NCBI GenBank assembly: GCA_900105225.1 | Contig: LT629764.1 | Coordinates: forward strand, 2,993,501 to 3,057,500 | DNA length: 64,000 nucleotides | Direction: 5' to 3' | Source: Paenibacillaceae bacterium GAS479 | GTDB taxonomy: Bacteria > Bacillota > Bacilli > Paenibacillales > Paenibacillaceae | Shown here: piece after piece, positions 46,710-56,358 of the stretch | Layout of the letters: every line of letters starts with the position of its first letter | Position numbering within the stretch: the first letter of the stretch is position 1 | Notes under the pieces: generated by a model | Seen by the model: the letters and a program-made list of their open reading frames with translations, nothing else | The model's database searches: none | What the model was told of the DNA's origin: nothing | Position numbers and translations under genes: made by a program

Positions 46710-47178
46710 AATCTATGAATTCGGCTTCGCCGTCAGTCTGCTGTTCGTCGGTACGATTTTGTATCTTATTCGCAAGCGTAAGCTGAGGGAGCAGTACGCG
46801 TTGCTCTGGTTGGTGCTTGGCACGGCGATGATGGTGCTCTCACTGTTCCCCAGCCTGCTGGAGGATATGGCCAAGACGCTCCACGTCGTTTATGCACCGT
46901 CGCTGCTTTATTTTATTGGGTTGATGGGCGTATTGTTCCTGTTGTTGCATCAGACCATTGCGGTATCCTCCCTAACGCATAAGCTCATTTCGCTCACGCA
47001 AACGACTGCGCTGAAGCAGGAGGAGCTTTATCGGCTGCAACTGCGGGTCGAGGAGCTTGAAGGACTGTCTGGTCAAGGGCGAGGGGGCGGCAGCCTGCAA
47101 ACTCTTGAAGAGTCAACTGATTATGAACGGCGGGCCGGCAGCCGGCATAATCCGTCCAACTTCAGGGAGGTACGTTAA
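46699..47178 (+). CDS. DUF2304 family membrane protein
   Basis: The ATG at 46699 lies within the end of the GT2 gene after GGAG; 159 residues. Three hydrophobic helices (YEFGFAVSLLFVGTILYLI, YALLWLVLGTAMMVLSLF, SLLYFIGLMGVLFLLLHQTIAV) are followed by a coiled-coil-like tail (LISLTQTTALKQEELYRLQLRVEELEG) and a polar end. DUF2304 proteins usually travel with polyprenyl-phosphate glycosyltransferases. Their precise role is not established. Confidence 0.8.
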   Translation: MKAEIYEFGFAVSLLFVGTILYLIRKRKLREQYALLWLVLGTAMMVLSLFPSLLEDMAKTLHVVYAPSLLYFIGLMGVLFLLLHQTIAVSSLTHKLISLTQTTALKQEELYRLQLRVEELEGLSGQGRGGGSLQTLEESTDYERRAGSRHNPSNFREVR

Positions 47179-47522
47179 TGCCGTATCTGCTGCTTGGAGC
47201 GAATATTTTTTGCCTCGTTGCTGGTCAAATGCTGTGGAAGCTCGGACTTGATCGGCTGGGCGGACTGACGGGAGGTAACTGGCTGCAGGTGCTCCTGTCG
47301 CCATTAATTCTCGCCGGTATTGGCCTGTATGGGGTGGCGACTGTGCTTTGGCTGGCGGTGCTGTCCCGGCTGCCGCTCAGCGCGGCTTACCCGCTGCAGA
47401 GCTTGGCCTATGTATTGGGGCTTGTTCTGGCATGGCAGCTGTTTGGCGAAGCTATTCCGCTCAACCGCTGGATCGGCTGTGCTGTCATTGTAGCGGGAGT
47501 GATGATCGTCAGCTGGAAGTAA
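47178..47522 (+). CDS. EmrE/ArnE-like small membrane transporter
   Basis: The ATG at 47178 overlaps the previous stop by one base (TAATG). The 114 residues form four membrane helices (LLLGANIFCLVAGQMLWKLGL, LLSPLILAGIGLYGVATVLWLAVL, LSAAYPLQSLAYVLGLVLAWQLF, WIGCAVIVAGVMIVSW). It belongs to the small multidrug resistance/EamA fold, with the ArnE-like pattern of flippase subunits. In this context it probably flips undecaprenyl-phosphate-sugar across the membrane. A strong terminator closes the four-gene module. Confidence 0.82.
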   Translation: MPYLLLGANIFCLVAGQMLWKLGLDRLGGLTGGNWLQVLLSPLILAGIGLYGVATVLWLAVLSRLPLSAAYPLQSLAYVLGLVLAWQLFGEAIPLNRWIGCAVIVAGVMIVSWK

Positions 47523-47533
47523 AGACAAAGGCC

Positions 47534-47572
47534 AGGCATGAAGCGTCAAAGCTTCATGCCTGTTTGTTTTTT
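47534..47572 (+). terminator. Terminator of the glycosylation module
   Basis: AGGCATGAAGC (47534-47544) pairs perfectly with GCTTCATGCCT (47551-47561), followed by GTTTGTTTTTT. Confidence 0.95.
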
Positions 47573-47642
47573 CGCCGGGCGGCCCTTTGAAATGGGAGGA
47601 AAAGGGAATTTAGAAATCGAATAGATAGGATACAATTTATCT

Positions 47643-47672
47643 ATTGTATTTTTATTAATATAAACGTATAAT
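47643..47672 (+). promoter_or_regulatory. argC promoter overlapped by an ArgR box
   Basis: TTGTAT (47644-47649), 17 bases, TATAAT (47667-47672) form a promoter. ATTGTATTTTTATTAA (47643-47658) on the opposite strand reads TTAATAAAAATACAAT, a close match to the ArgR/AhrC box. A repressor there would cover the -35, giving arginine repression of argCJBDF. Confidence 0.75.
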
Positions 47673-47754
47673 GATTCGGAAATCGGTTGGTCTGAGACGG
47701 CCGGACCGAAACTAGCGGCAGTGTTGCTGCGGGACAGGATGGGAGCGTGCGGCG

Positions 47755-48804
47755 ATGGAAAGCAAGGTTAAAGTGGCGATTGTAGGATCAACGGGTTATG
47801 GCGGGGTAGAGCTCATCCGATTGCTCCAAGCTCATCCTTATGCGGAGGTCAGCTCCGTTATTTCCTCCTCCAGCGCAGGCGAGCCGATTGCTAGCGGCTA
47901 TCCGCATCTGAGTGAAATCCGCAGGGATCTACTGGACGACGTCGACCCTGCGGCCATTAGGGCCAAGGCTGATGTCGTGTTCCTCGCAACACCGGCAGGC
48001 GTTGCCTCCAAGATGGCTCCGCAGCTGCTGGAGCAGGGATTGAAGGTCATCGATCTGTCGGGCGATTTTCGTTTGCCGCAGCCAGGACTGTATGAGCAGT
48101 GGTACGGCAAAACTGCCGGGGATCCAGCTTATCTGGAGCAAGCGGTGTATGGCTTGTCCGAAATTTATGGTGACCAGGTGAAGGATGCATCGTTCATTTC
48201 CAATCCGGGCTGTTACCCGACAGCGACGCTGCTAGGTCTCTTGCCGGCGATCAAGGCGGGCTGGATCGACCCGGACACAATTATCATCGACGCGAAGAGC
48301 GGTGTATCTGGAGCGGGCCGAGGCGCCAGCCTGGGTACGCATTACTCGGAGCTTAATGAAAGTTTAAAAGCCTACAAACTCAATAAACATCAGCATACTC
48401 CCGAGATTGAGCGTTTTGTCTCTGACGCGGCGGGTCGCGAAGTCATTACTACGTTCACGCCTCATCTCGTGCCTATGTCGCGGGGCATCATGTCCACCAT
48501 GTACGCCAAGCTGACCGAGGAGCGCAGTGATGAGGAGTTCGTGGAGCTGTATCGGGAGTTCTATCGCGGACGCTCATTCGTGCGTATCCGTCCTGTAGGC
48601 GTTTGGCCCGCAACCAAAGAGGTTAGCGGCTCCAATTACTGCGACATCGGCTTCGCTGTCGACAAGCGCACCGGGCGCGTTACGTTCGTGTCGGTCATTG
48701 ACAATCTCGTCAAGGGAGCAGCCGGTCAGGCGATTCAGAATCTTAATCTGATGATGGGCTGGGAAGAGAGCGCAGGTTTGCAATTCATACCCATGTATCC
48801 ATAA
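47755..48804 (+). CDS. argC: N-acetyl-gamma-glutamyl-phosphate reductase
   Basis: Third step of arginine synthesis: NADPH reduction of N-acetylglutamyl phosphate to the semialdehyde. The ATG at 47755 is nine bases after GGGAG. The 349 residues have the NAD-binding GSTGYGGVELIRLL, the catalytic Cys153 in NPGCYPTATLLGL, and SGVSGAGRGASL. The gene is first in the arg operon and lies directly behind the ArgR-type operator. Confidence 0.98.
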   Translation: MESKVKVAIVGSTGYGGVELIRLLQAHPYAEVSSVISSSSAGEPIASGYPHLSEIRRDLLDDVDPAAIRAKADVVFLATPAGVASKMAPQLLEQGLKVIDLSGDFRLPQPGLYEQWYGKTAGDPAYLEQAVYGLSEIYGDQVKDASFISNPGCYPTATLLGLLPAIKAGWIDPDTIIIDAKSGVSGAGRGASLGTHYSELNESLKAYKLNKHQHTPEIERFVSDAAGREVITTFTPHLVPMSRGIMSTMYAKLTEERSDEEFVELYREFYRGRSFVRIRPVGVWPATKEVSGSNYCDIGFAVDKRTGRVTFVSVIDNLVKGAAGQAIQNLNLMMGWEESAGLQFIPMYP

Positions 48805-48843
48805 TGAAGACGCGTCAGCGCCAGAAGGAGAGGCAAGCGTAGG

Positions 48844-50091
48844 ATGGCACAATCACAGCATTCGGCAGTACAGCGATTCACCGTCGTGGAGGACGGCTCC
48901 GTGACGACTCCAGCGGGATTCCGGGCGGGCGGCTTGCATTGCGGATTGAAAAAAACAGACCGTCATGATTTGGGCGCCATCCTCTGCGAGGTGCCGGCGG
49001 CCGCTGCGGCGGTCTATACGACGAGCAAGGTCCAAGCGGCGCCGCTCAAGGTGACGCGCGAGAGCTTGGCCGCAGGCGGCCGCCTGCGTGCGTTGCTCGT
49101 CAACAGCGGCAACGCCAATGCTTGCACCGGCCGGCAAGGCGAGGCCGATGCATATGAGATGCGCGCCGCCTTTGCGGACGCGGCGGGCGTGCCGCTTGAG
49201 CAGGTCGCCGTCGCCTCCACCGGCGTCATCGGCGAGCTGCTCAAGATGGACCGCGTGCGTACCGGCATCGCGGCGCTGCCCCAGCGGCTGAAGGATGGCC
49301 GCGAGGGCTCGGATGATTTTTGCCAGGCGATCCTGACGACGGATCTCGTGCAGAAGTCCGTGTGCGTAGCCGCTCAGGTGAACGGCCGGACCGTGCATGT
49401 CGCAGGAGCCGCCAAAGGCTCCGGCATGATTCATCCCAATATGGCGACGATGCTCGGCTTTGTCACTACGGATGCGCCGGTCGGCAGTGAAGCGCTGCAT
49501 GCGCTGCTGCGACAGGCGACCGACAAGACGTTCAACATGATTACGGTTGACGGCGATACGAGCACGAACGATATGCTCGTCGCGATGGCGAGCGGCCTCG
49601 CCGGCGGCGACGAGCTGACGCCTGGGCATCCCGACTGGGAAGCATTCGCTTCCGCGCTCATTTATGTGTGCGAGGTGCTCGCTAAGGCAATCGCCCGCGA
49701 CGGCGAAGGCGCAACGAAGCTGATCGAGGTACGGGTAAGCGGCGCCGAAAGCGATGCTTCCGCTGCCGCGATCGCCAAGACGATCGTCGGCTCCTCGCTC
49801 GTGAAGTCGGCTGTATTCGGAGCCGATGCCAACTGGGGCCGCATTATTGCGGCTGCCGGCAGAGCCGGAGAGCCGCTGGACCCGGACACGGTGGACATTG
49901 CGCTTGGACCTATTTTGACGCTGGAGCACTCTCGGCCTGTTGCTTTCGATGAGGAGGCGGCGCTGGAGTATCTCAAAGGCGATACGGTGGAAATCATCGT
50001 TGATCTCAAGCTCGGCGATGGCCATGCAGTGGCATGGGGCTGCGATCTGACTTATGACTATGTACGCATCAATGCGGCTTACCGCACTTAA
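48844..50091 (+). CDS. argJ: Bifunctional ornithine acetyltransferase/N-acetylglutamate synthase
   Basis: ArgJ recycles the acetyl group from acetylornithine to glutamate and, in bifunctional forms, also uses acetyl-CoA. This explains the absence of argA and argE nearby. The ATG at 48844 follows AAGGAGAGG; 415 residues. The self-cleavage site is Thr202 in HPNMATMLGF, which yields alpha and beta chains. Also present are NSGNANACTG, GDTSTNDM and GANWGRIIAA. The region is noticeably GC-rich. Confidence 0.97.
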   Translation: MAQSQHSAVQRFTVVEDGSVTTPAGFRAGGLHCGLKKTDRHDLGAILCEVPAAAAAVYTTSKVQAAPLKVTRESLAAGGRLRALLVNSGNANACTGRQGEADAYEMRAAFADAAGVPLEQVAVASTGVIGELLKMDRVRTGIAALPQRLKDGREGSDDFCQAILTTDLVQKSVCVAAQVNGRTVHVAGAAKGSGMIHPNMATMLGFVTTDAPVGSEALHALLRQATDKTFNMITVDGDTSTNDMLVAMASGLAGGDELTPGHPDWEAFASALIYVCEVLAKAIARDGEGATKLIEVRVSGAESDASAAAIAKTIVGSSLVKSAVFGADANWGRIIAAAGRAGEPLDPDTVDIALGPILTLEHSRPVAFDEEAALEYLKGDTVEIIVDLKLGDGHAVAWGCDLTYDYVRINAAYRT

Positions 50092-50237
50092 TACATTTCC
50101 GGACTTAGACACCAATTGGGCTGCCGATAGTGCAGTGTCGCAGACCGAGTGAGATTGGAGCACGGAAACAAGCAAGGACTGGCGGCATTCCGCCCGCGTA
50201 CAGGCGCGGGGCTGGAAAGCCGAGCGGAAGGAGCATG

Positions 50238-51038
50238 ATGAATCGGATGGCGAAGGAACAACGTTTTGTGATGAAATGTGGAGGCAGCACGCTTGCGGCG
50301 CTGCCTGCCGCCTTTTTCGAGGACCTGCGTCAGCTGCAGGAGAGCGGTGTGCGTCCGGTCATCGTGCATGGCGGCGGCCCGGCCATCTCCGGTACGTTGG
50401 AGAAGCTGGGCATCGAGACGGAATTCGTCGGGGGCCTGCGGCGGACGACGGAGGAAGTGTTGGACGTTGTGGAGATGGTGCTGTCAGGCACGATCAACAA
50501 GGAGGTCGTTCGGCGCATTCAGGGAGCGGGCGCGCGGGCGATCGGTCTGTCTGGCGTGGACGGCATGCTCATTGAGGCAAAACCGGTGGCCAATGCCGAT
50601 GAGATCGGTTATGTCGGCGAGGTAACGGAAGTTAATGCAGCGGTCATCGAGGGCGTGATGGGGATGGGTTACATCCCGGTTATCGCACCTGTCGGCATTG
50701 ACGGAGCCGGCCAGCGCTACAACATCAACGCCGATACGGCAGCGGGTGCAGTAGCCTCGCAGCTTGGCGTGGAACGAATGATCGTTGTCACGGATGTGCC
50801 GGGTATTCTGCGCATCGTGGACGGCGAGCGGCAAGTGATGCCGCGCATCACTGCGGTGGAGATTGAGGCAATGATCGCTAGCGGCGAAATTTACGGCGGT
50901 ATGATTCCTAAAGTGCGGGCGGCGCTGGCTTGCCTGCACGGCAATGTGCGTGAGGTGGCCATCGTCAGCGGCACGGAGCCGAATGTGCTCAGCCGCGCCG
51001 TCCTGGAAGGCGGCGTAGGCACGATTATTGAGGCTTAA
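50238..51038 (+). CDS. argB: Acetylglutamate kinase
   Basis: Second step: phosphorylation of N-acetylglutamate, the usual point of arginine feedback. The ATG at 50238 is four bases after AAGGAG; a start further upstream has no ribosome site. The 266 residues begin KEQRFVMKCGGSTLA and show VIVHGGGPAISGTLEKLG, GLRRTTEEVLDVVEMVLSG and DVPGIL, all intact. It lies between argJ and argD with short gaps. Confidence 0.96.
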   Translation: MNRMAKEQRFVMKCGGSTLAALPAAFFEDLRQLQESGVRPVIVHGGGPAISGTLEKLGIETEFVGGLRRTTEEVLDVVEMVLSGTINKEVVRRIQGAGARAIGLSGVDGMLIEAKPVANADEIGYVGEVTEVNAAVIEGVMGMGYIPVIAPVGIDGAGQRYNINADTAAGAVASQLGVERMIVVTDVPGILRIVDGERQVMPRITAVEIEAMIASGEIYGGMIPKVRAALACLHGNVREVAIVSGTEPNVLSRAVLEGGVGTIIEA

Positions 51039-51106
51039 CGCGAAGAGCCGGGCGCGATGCGCTGCGGTTGTGGCGAAATATTTTGAACCGGAGAGGCGGA
51101 GAAGAG

Positions 51107-52291
51107 ATGAGCGGAGAGGCATTATTCCCAACCTACGCCAGGTACCCACTGGCACTCGTCAAGGGTGAAGGCAGCTGGCTGTGGGACGACGCAGGTAACA
51201 AGTATCTGGACTTCATGTGCGGACTGGCCGTTACGAACCTGGGCCACGCGCCCAAGGTGATCAAGGAAGCACTGATCCAGCAGCTGGATCAGGTATGGCA
51301 TGTATCCAATCTGTTCCGTATTCCGGTACAGGAAGAGGCGGCCCAACTGCTCGTTCAGCATACTTGCGCCGATGCGGTCTTCTTCTGCAACTCCGGTGCG
51401 GAAGCCAACGAAGGTGCGATTAAACTTGCTCGTCGTTATTTTCAGAAGGTGAAGGGCGAGCATCGCTACGAGATTATCACGTTTGAACAATCATTCCACG
51501 GACGGACGCTGGCGACGCTGACGGCAACCGGCCAAGATAAGGTCAAGGAAGGCTTCTTGCCGCTGCCGGAAGGTTTTGTGACGGTGCCGATGCATGATCT
51601 GGACGCTGTCAAAGACGCGATGAATGAACGCACGGCGGCGGTTATGCTGGAGGTAGTGCAAGCTGAAGGCGGCGTGCTGCCGGTGAAGCCGGAGTTCCTG
51701 CATGACCTGTCGAAGCTATGCCGCGATAGGGGTATTCTGCTTATCGTCGACGAGGTACAGACGGGAATGGGACGCACTGGCAAGCTTTTCGGACATGAGC
51801 ATTACGGTGTGCAGCCGGATATTTTCACAGCGGCAAAAGGGCTCGGCAGCGGCTTCCCGGTTGGCGCGGTGCTGGCCAAGGAGTTCCTGCGCGAGGCATT
51901 CACGCCGGGCTCCCATGCCACGACGTTTGGCGGTACACCGCTTGCTTCGGCAGTCGTCAAGGCGACGGTGCAAGAGATTGCTGGCAAAAGGCTGTCCGAC
52001 CGCGCGGCGGGCGCAGCCAGCTATCTGACGGGCCAGCTTCGCGAGAAGCTCGCGGGCAACCCATGGGTGAAGCAAATTCGCGGGCTCGGCCTGCTGATTG
52101 GCATCGAATGCGCGGGTCCAGTCGCCGAAGTCATCGCTACGATGCGGGAGCGTGGGCTGCTCGTCGTACCCGCTGGACCGAACGTTGTGCGGCTGCTGCC
52201 GAATCTGCTCGTTTCCCATGAAGAAATCGATCAAGCAGTAGGCATTATTGCAGCGGTCCTCAAAGAGAAAACAGTAACGGCTCCCAAGTAA
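51107..52291 (+). CDS. argD: Acetylornithine aminotransferase
   Basis: Fourth step, PLP-dependent, converting N-acetylglutamate semialdehyde to N-acetylornithine. The ATG at 51107 follows a GGAGAAGAG site; 394 residues. Features are CNSGAEANEGAIKLARR, SFHGRT, LIVDEVQTGMGRTG, and the PLP lysine K244 in FTAAKGLGSGFPVGAVLA. argF follows 39 bases downstream. Confidence 0.97.
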   Translation: MSGEALFPTYARYPLALVKGEGSWLWDDAGNKYLDFMCGLAVTNLGHAPKVIKEALIQQLDQVWHVSNLFRIPVQEEAAQLLVQHTCADAVFFCNSGAEANEGAIKLARRYFQKVKGEHRYEIITFEQSFHGRTLATLTATGQDKVKEGFLPLPEGFVTVPMHDLDAVKDAMNERTAAVMLEVVQAEGGVLPVKPEFLHDLSKLCRDRGILLIVDEVQTGMGRTGKLFGHEHYGVQPDIFTAAKGLGSGFPVGAVLAKEFLREAFTPGSHATTFGGTPLASAVVKATVQEIAGKRLSDRAAGAASYLTGQLREKLAGNPWVKQIRGLGLLIGIECAGPVAEVIATMRERGLLVVPAGPNVVRLLPNLLVSHEEIDQAVGIIAAVLKEKTVTAPK

Positions 52292-52330
52292 GGGAAGCTC
52301 GATTTTCATAGAAAAGCAGGTGTTCATCCC

Positions 52331-53311
52331 ATGAGCATGCAGGAAACTTCCATTCTAACCGGAGCCGCCAGCGAGGAGCTGGCCGCCAGCCTCAAGGGGC
52401 GCGACTTCCTCGCGCTCGCTGACTATACGCCGCAAGAGCTGCGCTACCTAATCGATCTCGCAATTGAGCTGAAGCGCCGTCAGAAGAGCGGCGAGGTTTA
52501 TCATCCGTTGAAGGGCAAGACATTAGGTATGATCTTTGAAAAGTCTTCGACCCGTACGCGCGTCAGCTTTGAAGTAGGCATGTATCAGTTGGGCGGACAC
52601 GCGCTGTTCCTGAGCGGCAACGAGCTGCAAATCGGGCGCGGCGAGCCAATTCTCGATACGGCGCAGGTGCTCTCACGCTACCTCGACGGTATTATGATCC
52701 GTACTTTTGCGCACCGCACAGTCATTGATCTCGCTCGTGGAGCGACGATTCCGGTCATCAACGGCTTGACCGATTCCGAGCATCCATGCCAGGTGATGGC
52801 GGACTATCAGACCGCGCTAGAGCATAAAGGCAAGCTCGAAGGCCTGAAGGTTGCTTACATCGGAGACGGCAACAATATGGCGCATTCGCTGCTCATGGGC
52901 GCAGCCAAGCTCGGCATGCATATGAGTGTAGCAACGCCGGAAGGTTATGAACCGGACGCCGGCATCGTAAGCCAGACCAAAGCGGTTGCGTCCGAGACCG
53001 GCTCAAAAATTCATGTGTGCCGCGACCCGCGCGAAGCGATCGAGGGAGCGGACATCGTGTACACGGATGTGTGGGCGAGCATGGGCCAGGAAGCAGAGCA
53101 GCAAGAGCGCATCAAGGCATTTGCCGCCTATCAGGTCAACGAGGAACTGGTTAAGCATGCCAAGTCCGACTATCTGTTCATGCACTGTCTGCCCGCGCAT
53201 CGTGGCGAGGAAGTCAGCGAAGGCGTCATCGATGGCAAACATTCCATCGTGTTCGACGAGGCGGAGAATCGCCTGCATGCTCAGAAGGCCATTATGGCCG
53301 CACTGATGTAG
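52331..53311 (+). CDS. argF: Ornithine carbamoyltransferase
   Basis: Makes citrulline from ornithine and carbamoyl phosphate. The 326 residues carry the carbamoyl-phosphate motif SSTRTR, EHPCQ, DGNNMAHSL and the ornithine-binding HCLPAHRG. The start at 52331 follows a modest AGGTG site. No carAB genes for carbamoyl phosphate lie in the window. Confidence 0.97.
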   Translation: MSMQETSILTGAASEELAASLKGRDFLALADYTPQELRYLIDLAIELKRRQKSGEVYHPLKGKTLGMIFEKSSTRTRVSFEVGMYQLGGHALFLSGNELQIGRGEPILDTAQVLSRYLDGIMIRTFAHRTVIDLARGATIPVINGLTDSEHPCQVMADYQTALEHKGKLEGLKVAYIGDGNNMAHSLLMGAAKLGMHMSVATPEGYEPDAGIVSQTKAVASETGSKIHVCRDPREAIEGADIVYTDVWASMGQEAEQQERIKAFAAYQVNEELVKHAKSDYLFMHCLPAHRGEEVSEGVIDGKHSIVFDEAENRLHAQKAIMAALM

Positions 53312-53439
53312 GCAGTGAGTTTACAGCGGCTTTATCCATGTACGTTTCATGGCAGAAGCCTTTAGCGATAGTTATCATTCACCGGGTCAACTGTTGACTC
53401 GGTTAACTTTTCATATAGGGAAGGAAGGGTGAGCAACCC

Positions 53440-54678
53440 ATGGCTAAAGAAAAAATCGTACTCGCCTATTCGGGCGGCCTGGATACATCGGTCATTCTAA
53501 AATGGCTTAAGGAAACCTATGACGCCGAAATCATCGCTTTCACGGCTGACATCGGTCAGAAAGAAGAGCTAGACGGCCTGGAAGAGAAGGCTCTCGCCAC
53601 TGGCGCTTCTAAGGTATACATCGACGATCTCCGTGATGAATTCGCCAAAGACTTCATCTACCCGATGTTCCAGTCGGGCGCTCTTTATGAAGGACAGTAT
53701 CTGCTTGGCACATCTATCGCGCGTCCGCTCATCGCTAAGCGTATGGTAGATATTGCACGCGCTGAGGGTGCAACGGCGATTGCACACGGCGCGACGGGCA
53801 AAGGCAATGACCAAGTCCGTTTCGAGCTGACGGCCGCTGCGCTGGCACCGGACATCAAGGTTATCGCGCCTTGGCGCAGCGAGGAGTTCCGTGCGGAGTT
53901 CCCGGGCCGCGCGGAGATGATCGCCTATGCGGAGAAACATGGCATTCCGGTGCAGGCTTCTGCGTCGAAGCCTTATTCCATGGACCGCAACCTGCTGCAT
54001 ATTAGCTTTGAGAGCGGCATGCTGGAGGACCCGTGGTTCGACCCGAGCTCCGAGGAGAATGAGGGCATGTATGTGCTCAGCGTGTCTCCCGAGCGTGCGC
54101 CGGACAAGGCGGAATATGTGGAGCTGACGTTCGAGCAGGGCGACTGCACGGCGATCAACGGCGAATCGCTAAGCCCGCTGGAAGTGATGGATAAGCTTAA
54201 TGAGCTTGGCGGCAAACATGGCATCGGACGCGTTGACATGGTCGAGAACCGTTTTGTCGGCATGAAGAGCCGCGGTGTGTACGAAACCCCTGGAGGCACA
54301 ATTCTGTTCACGGCCCATCGCAAAATGGAATCGCTGACGATGGATCGCGACGTCATGCATCTGCGTGATTCCCTGATCTCCAAGTACGCAACGCTTGTGT
54401 ACAATGGCTTCTGGTTCGCGCCCGAGCGGCTTGCCATGCAAGCTCTCGTGAACGAAAGTCAGAGGAACGTCAGCGGCACGGTTCGCTTGAAGTTGTACAA
54501 GGGCAATGTGATCGGCGCTGGCGTTAAAAGCCCGGTCAGTCTGTACAATCCCGACATCGCTACGATGGAGGCCGATCCTTCGCAAGCATACGACCAAGGC
54601 GATGCGACAGGCTTTATCCGCCTTAACGCACTGCGTCTGAAGGTATCCTCCGGCGTGGAGCAGAGCCGCAAGGGCTAA
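53440..54678 (+). CDS. argG: Argininosuccinate synthase
   Basis: Joins citrulline and aspartate with ATP. The ATG at 53440 lies after GGAAGGAAGGG; 412 residues. The N-type ATP pyrophosphatase loop [15 protein letters not shown], the citrulline/aspartate segment [14 protein letters not shown], and [12 protein letters not shown]-type features are intact. It is separated from argF by 128 bases that hold a palindrome (GTCAACTGTTGAC, about 53386-53398), a possible regulatory site. argG and argH probably form their own transcript. Confidence 0.97.
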   Translation: MAKEKIVLAYSGGLDTSVILKWLKETYDAEIIAFTADIGQKEELDGLEEKALATGASKVYIDDLRDEFAKDFIYPMFQSGALYEGQYLLGTSIARPLIAKRMVDIARAEGATAIAHGATGKGNDQVRFELTAAALAPDIKVIAPWRSEEFRAEFPGRAEMIAYAEKHGIPVQASASKPYSMDRNLLHISFESGMLEDPWFDPSSEENEGMYVLSVSPERAPDKAEYVELTFEQGDCTAINGESLSPLEVMDKLNELGGKHGIGRVDMVENRFVGMKSRGVYETPGGTILFTAHRKMESLTMDRDVMHLRDSLISKYATLVYNGFWFAPERLAMQALVNESQRNVSGTVRLKLYKGNVIGAGVKSPVSLYNPDIATMEADPSQAYDQGDATGFIRLNALRLKVSSGVEQSRKG

Positions 54679-54827
54679 CACAGCGAAGCGGTCGATGGTG
54701 GAGCAGAGCCGCATCAGCATGGCGAGCAGTCGGCGCTGCGTTGAGCTGAGCATAATAGATGGGCTTGCAGGACGTACAGGCGTCTGCAGGCCCGTTGCCA
54801 TTTACAATGGGGAGGCACGGAAAGAAT

Positions 54828-56243
54828 ATGAGTAAACTATGGGGCGGACGGTTCACGAAACAGACCGACCAGTTAGTTGAGGAATATACGGCGTCGATTA
54901 CGTTCGACAAGGAGTTGGCCGAGGAAGATGTGCGCGGCAGCTTGGCGCATGTAACTATGCTCGGCAAACAGGAGATTCTGCCAGCCGAGGATGTTGAAAC
55001 GATTAAGGGCGGCCTGAAGCGGGTGCTGGAGCGCATTCGTAACGGCGAGCTGGAATATAGCGTGTCCGACGAAGACATTCATATGAATATTGAAAAAGCG
55101 TTGATCGAAGACATCGGTCCTGTCGGCGGCAAGCTGCATACAGGCCGCAGCCGCAACGACCAAGTCGCGACGGATATGCATTTGTACCTGCGCACGCGGG
55201 TCGTGGAATTCGTTGGACTGCTTCGCAATTTGCAAGAGGCGCTGATCGGTCAGGCTCGGGAAAACCTGGACACGATCGTACCTGGATATACACATTTGCA
55301 GCGCGCGCAGCCGATTCTATTCGCCCATCATCTGATGGCGTATGTGAGTATGTTAGGCCGCGACATCGAGCGGCTGCAGGACAGCTACAAGCGCATTGAT
55401 ACGCTGCCGCTTGGCGCAGGTGCGCTGGCGGGAACGACTTTTCCGATTGACCGGCATTTCGTGGCGGAGCAGCTCGGATTCGGCCGTGTGTATGAGAACA
55501 GCCTGGATGCGGTAAGTGATCGTGACTTTATTCTGGAGTTTCTGTCGCATGCCTCCATCATCATGATGCATCTGTCGCGCCTGTCGGAGGAGCTGATCCT
55601 CTGGTCGAGCACAGAATTCCGCTTCGTGGAGCTGGATGATGCGTTCTGCACCGGCAGCAGCATCATGCCCCAGAAGAAAAACCCCGACGTGCCGGAGCTT
55701 GTACGCGGCAAAACGGGACGGGTATACGGCAATCTGGTCGGCTTGCTGACTGTGCTCAAATCGCTGCCGCTTGCCTATAACAAGGACATGCAGGAAGACA
55801 AGGAAGGCATGTTCGACACAGTGAAAACGATGTCCGGCGCGCTGCGCCTGTTTGCCCCGATGATCGCTACGATGAAGGTCAATAAGGGCCAGATGCGCGA
55901 GGCGGTCAACAAGGACTTCTCCAATGCGACCGATATTGCCGACTTCCTCGTTGGCAAAGGGCTGCCGTTCCGCCAGGCGCATGAGGTCATCGGTAAGACG
56001 GTGTTGTACTGCATCGAGAACAATAAGTTCCTGCTGGACCTGACGCTGGACGAGTTCAAAGACTTCTCGGAGCTGTTCGACGAGCGTATCTACGAGGTGC
56101 TGCAGCCGGAGACGGTCGTTAACGCGCGTAACGTGTATGGCGGTACGGCTCGTCCGCAGGTCGAGGCCGCTATCGGCCGCGCCACGCTGGCGCTGGACAG
56201 CGTAGCTGTCTGGGTAGAAAAGCATACACAGGCTGAGGCGTAG
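54828..56243 (+). CDS. argH: Argininosuccinate lyase
   Basis: Last step, releasing arginine and fumarate. The ATG at 54828 opens [20 protein letters not shown], the standard front; GGGGAGG lies about 12 bases upstream. The 471 residues include [16 protein letters not shown], the signature [20 protein letters not shown] with the catalytic serine, and [12 protein letters not shown] strong terminator follows, ending the arginine block. Confidence 0.97.
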   Translation: MSKLWGGRFTKQTDQLVEEYTASITFDKELAEEDVRGSLAHVTMLGKQEILPAEDVETIKGGLKRVLERIRNGELEYSVSDEDIHMNIEKALIEDIGPVGGKLHTGRSRNDQVATDMHLYLRTRVVEFVGLLRNLQEALIGQARENLDTIVPGYTHLQRAQPILFAHHLMAYVSMLGRDIERLQDSYKRIDTLPLGAGALAGTTFPIDRHFVAEQLGFGRVYENSLDAVSDRDFILEFLSHASIIMMHLSRLSEELILWSSTEFRFVELDDAFCTGSSIMPQKKNPDVPELVRGKTGRVYGNLVGLLTVLKSLPLAYNKDMQEDKEGMFDTVKTMSGALRLFAPMIATMKVNKGQMREAVNKDFSNATDIADFLVGKGLPFRQAHEVIGKTVLYCIENNKFLLDLTLDEFKDFSELFDERIYEVLQPETVVNARNVYGGTARPQVEAAIGRATLALDSVAVWVEKHTQAEA

Positions 56244-56260
56244 AAGCCTCGGTAATAATC

Positions 56261-56305
56261 AAACAAGCTCCCGTCCGATTAAAGCGGCGGGGGCTTGTTT
56301 GTTGT
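56261..56305 (+). terminator. argH terminator
   Basis: AAACAAGCTCCCG (56261-56273) pairs with CGGGGGCTTGTTT (56288-56300) with one T-G pair, inner CCG/CGG, followed by a T-rich tail. Confidence 0.92.
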
Positions 56306-56358
56306 AAACCCGTGTGCCGGGTATGGACAGTGGGCAACCTTTCAAAGTGAATATCTAG

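Noticed and set aside
47580-47754. T-box leader before argC
   Set aside because: No T-box AGGGTGGNACCGCG-type sequence; the promoter lies only about 80 bases before the start.
53380-53412. ArgR box before argG
   Set aside because: The palindrome GTCAACTGTTGAC lacks the AT-rich ArgR pattern; a TTGACT with TATAGG is spaced only about 14 bases.
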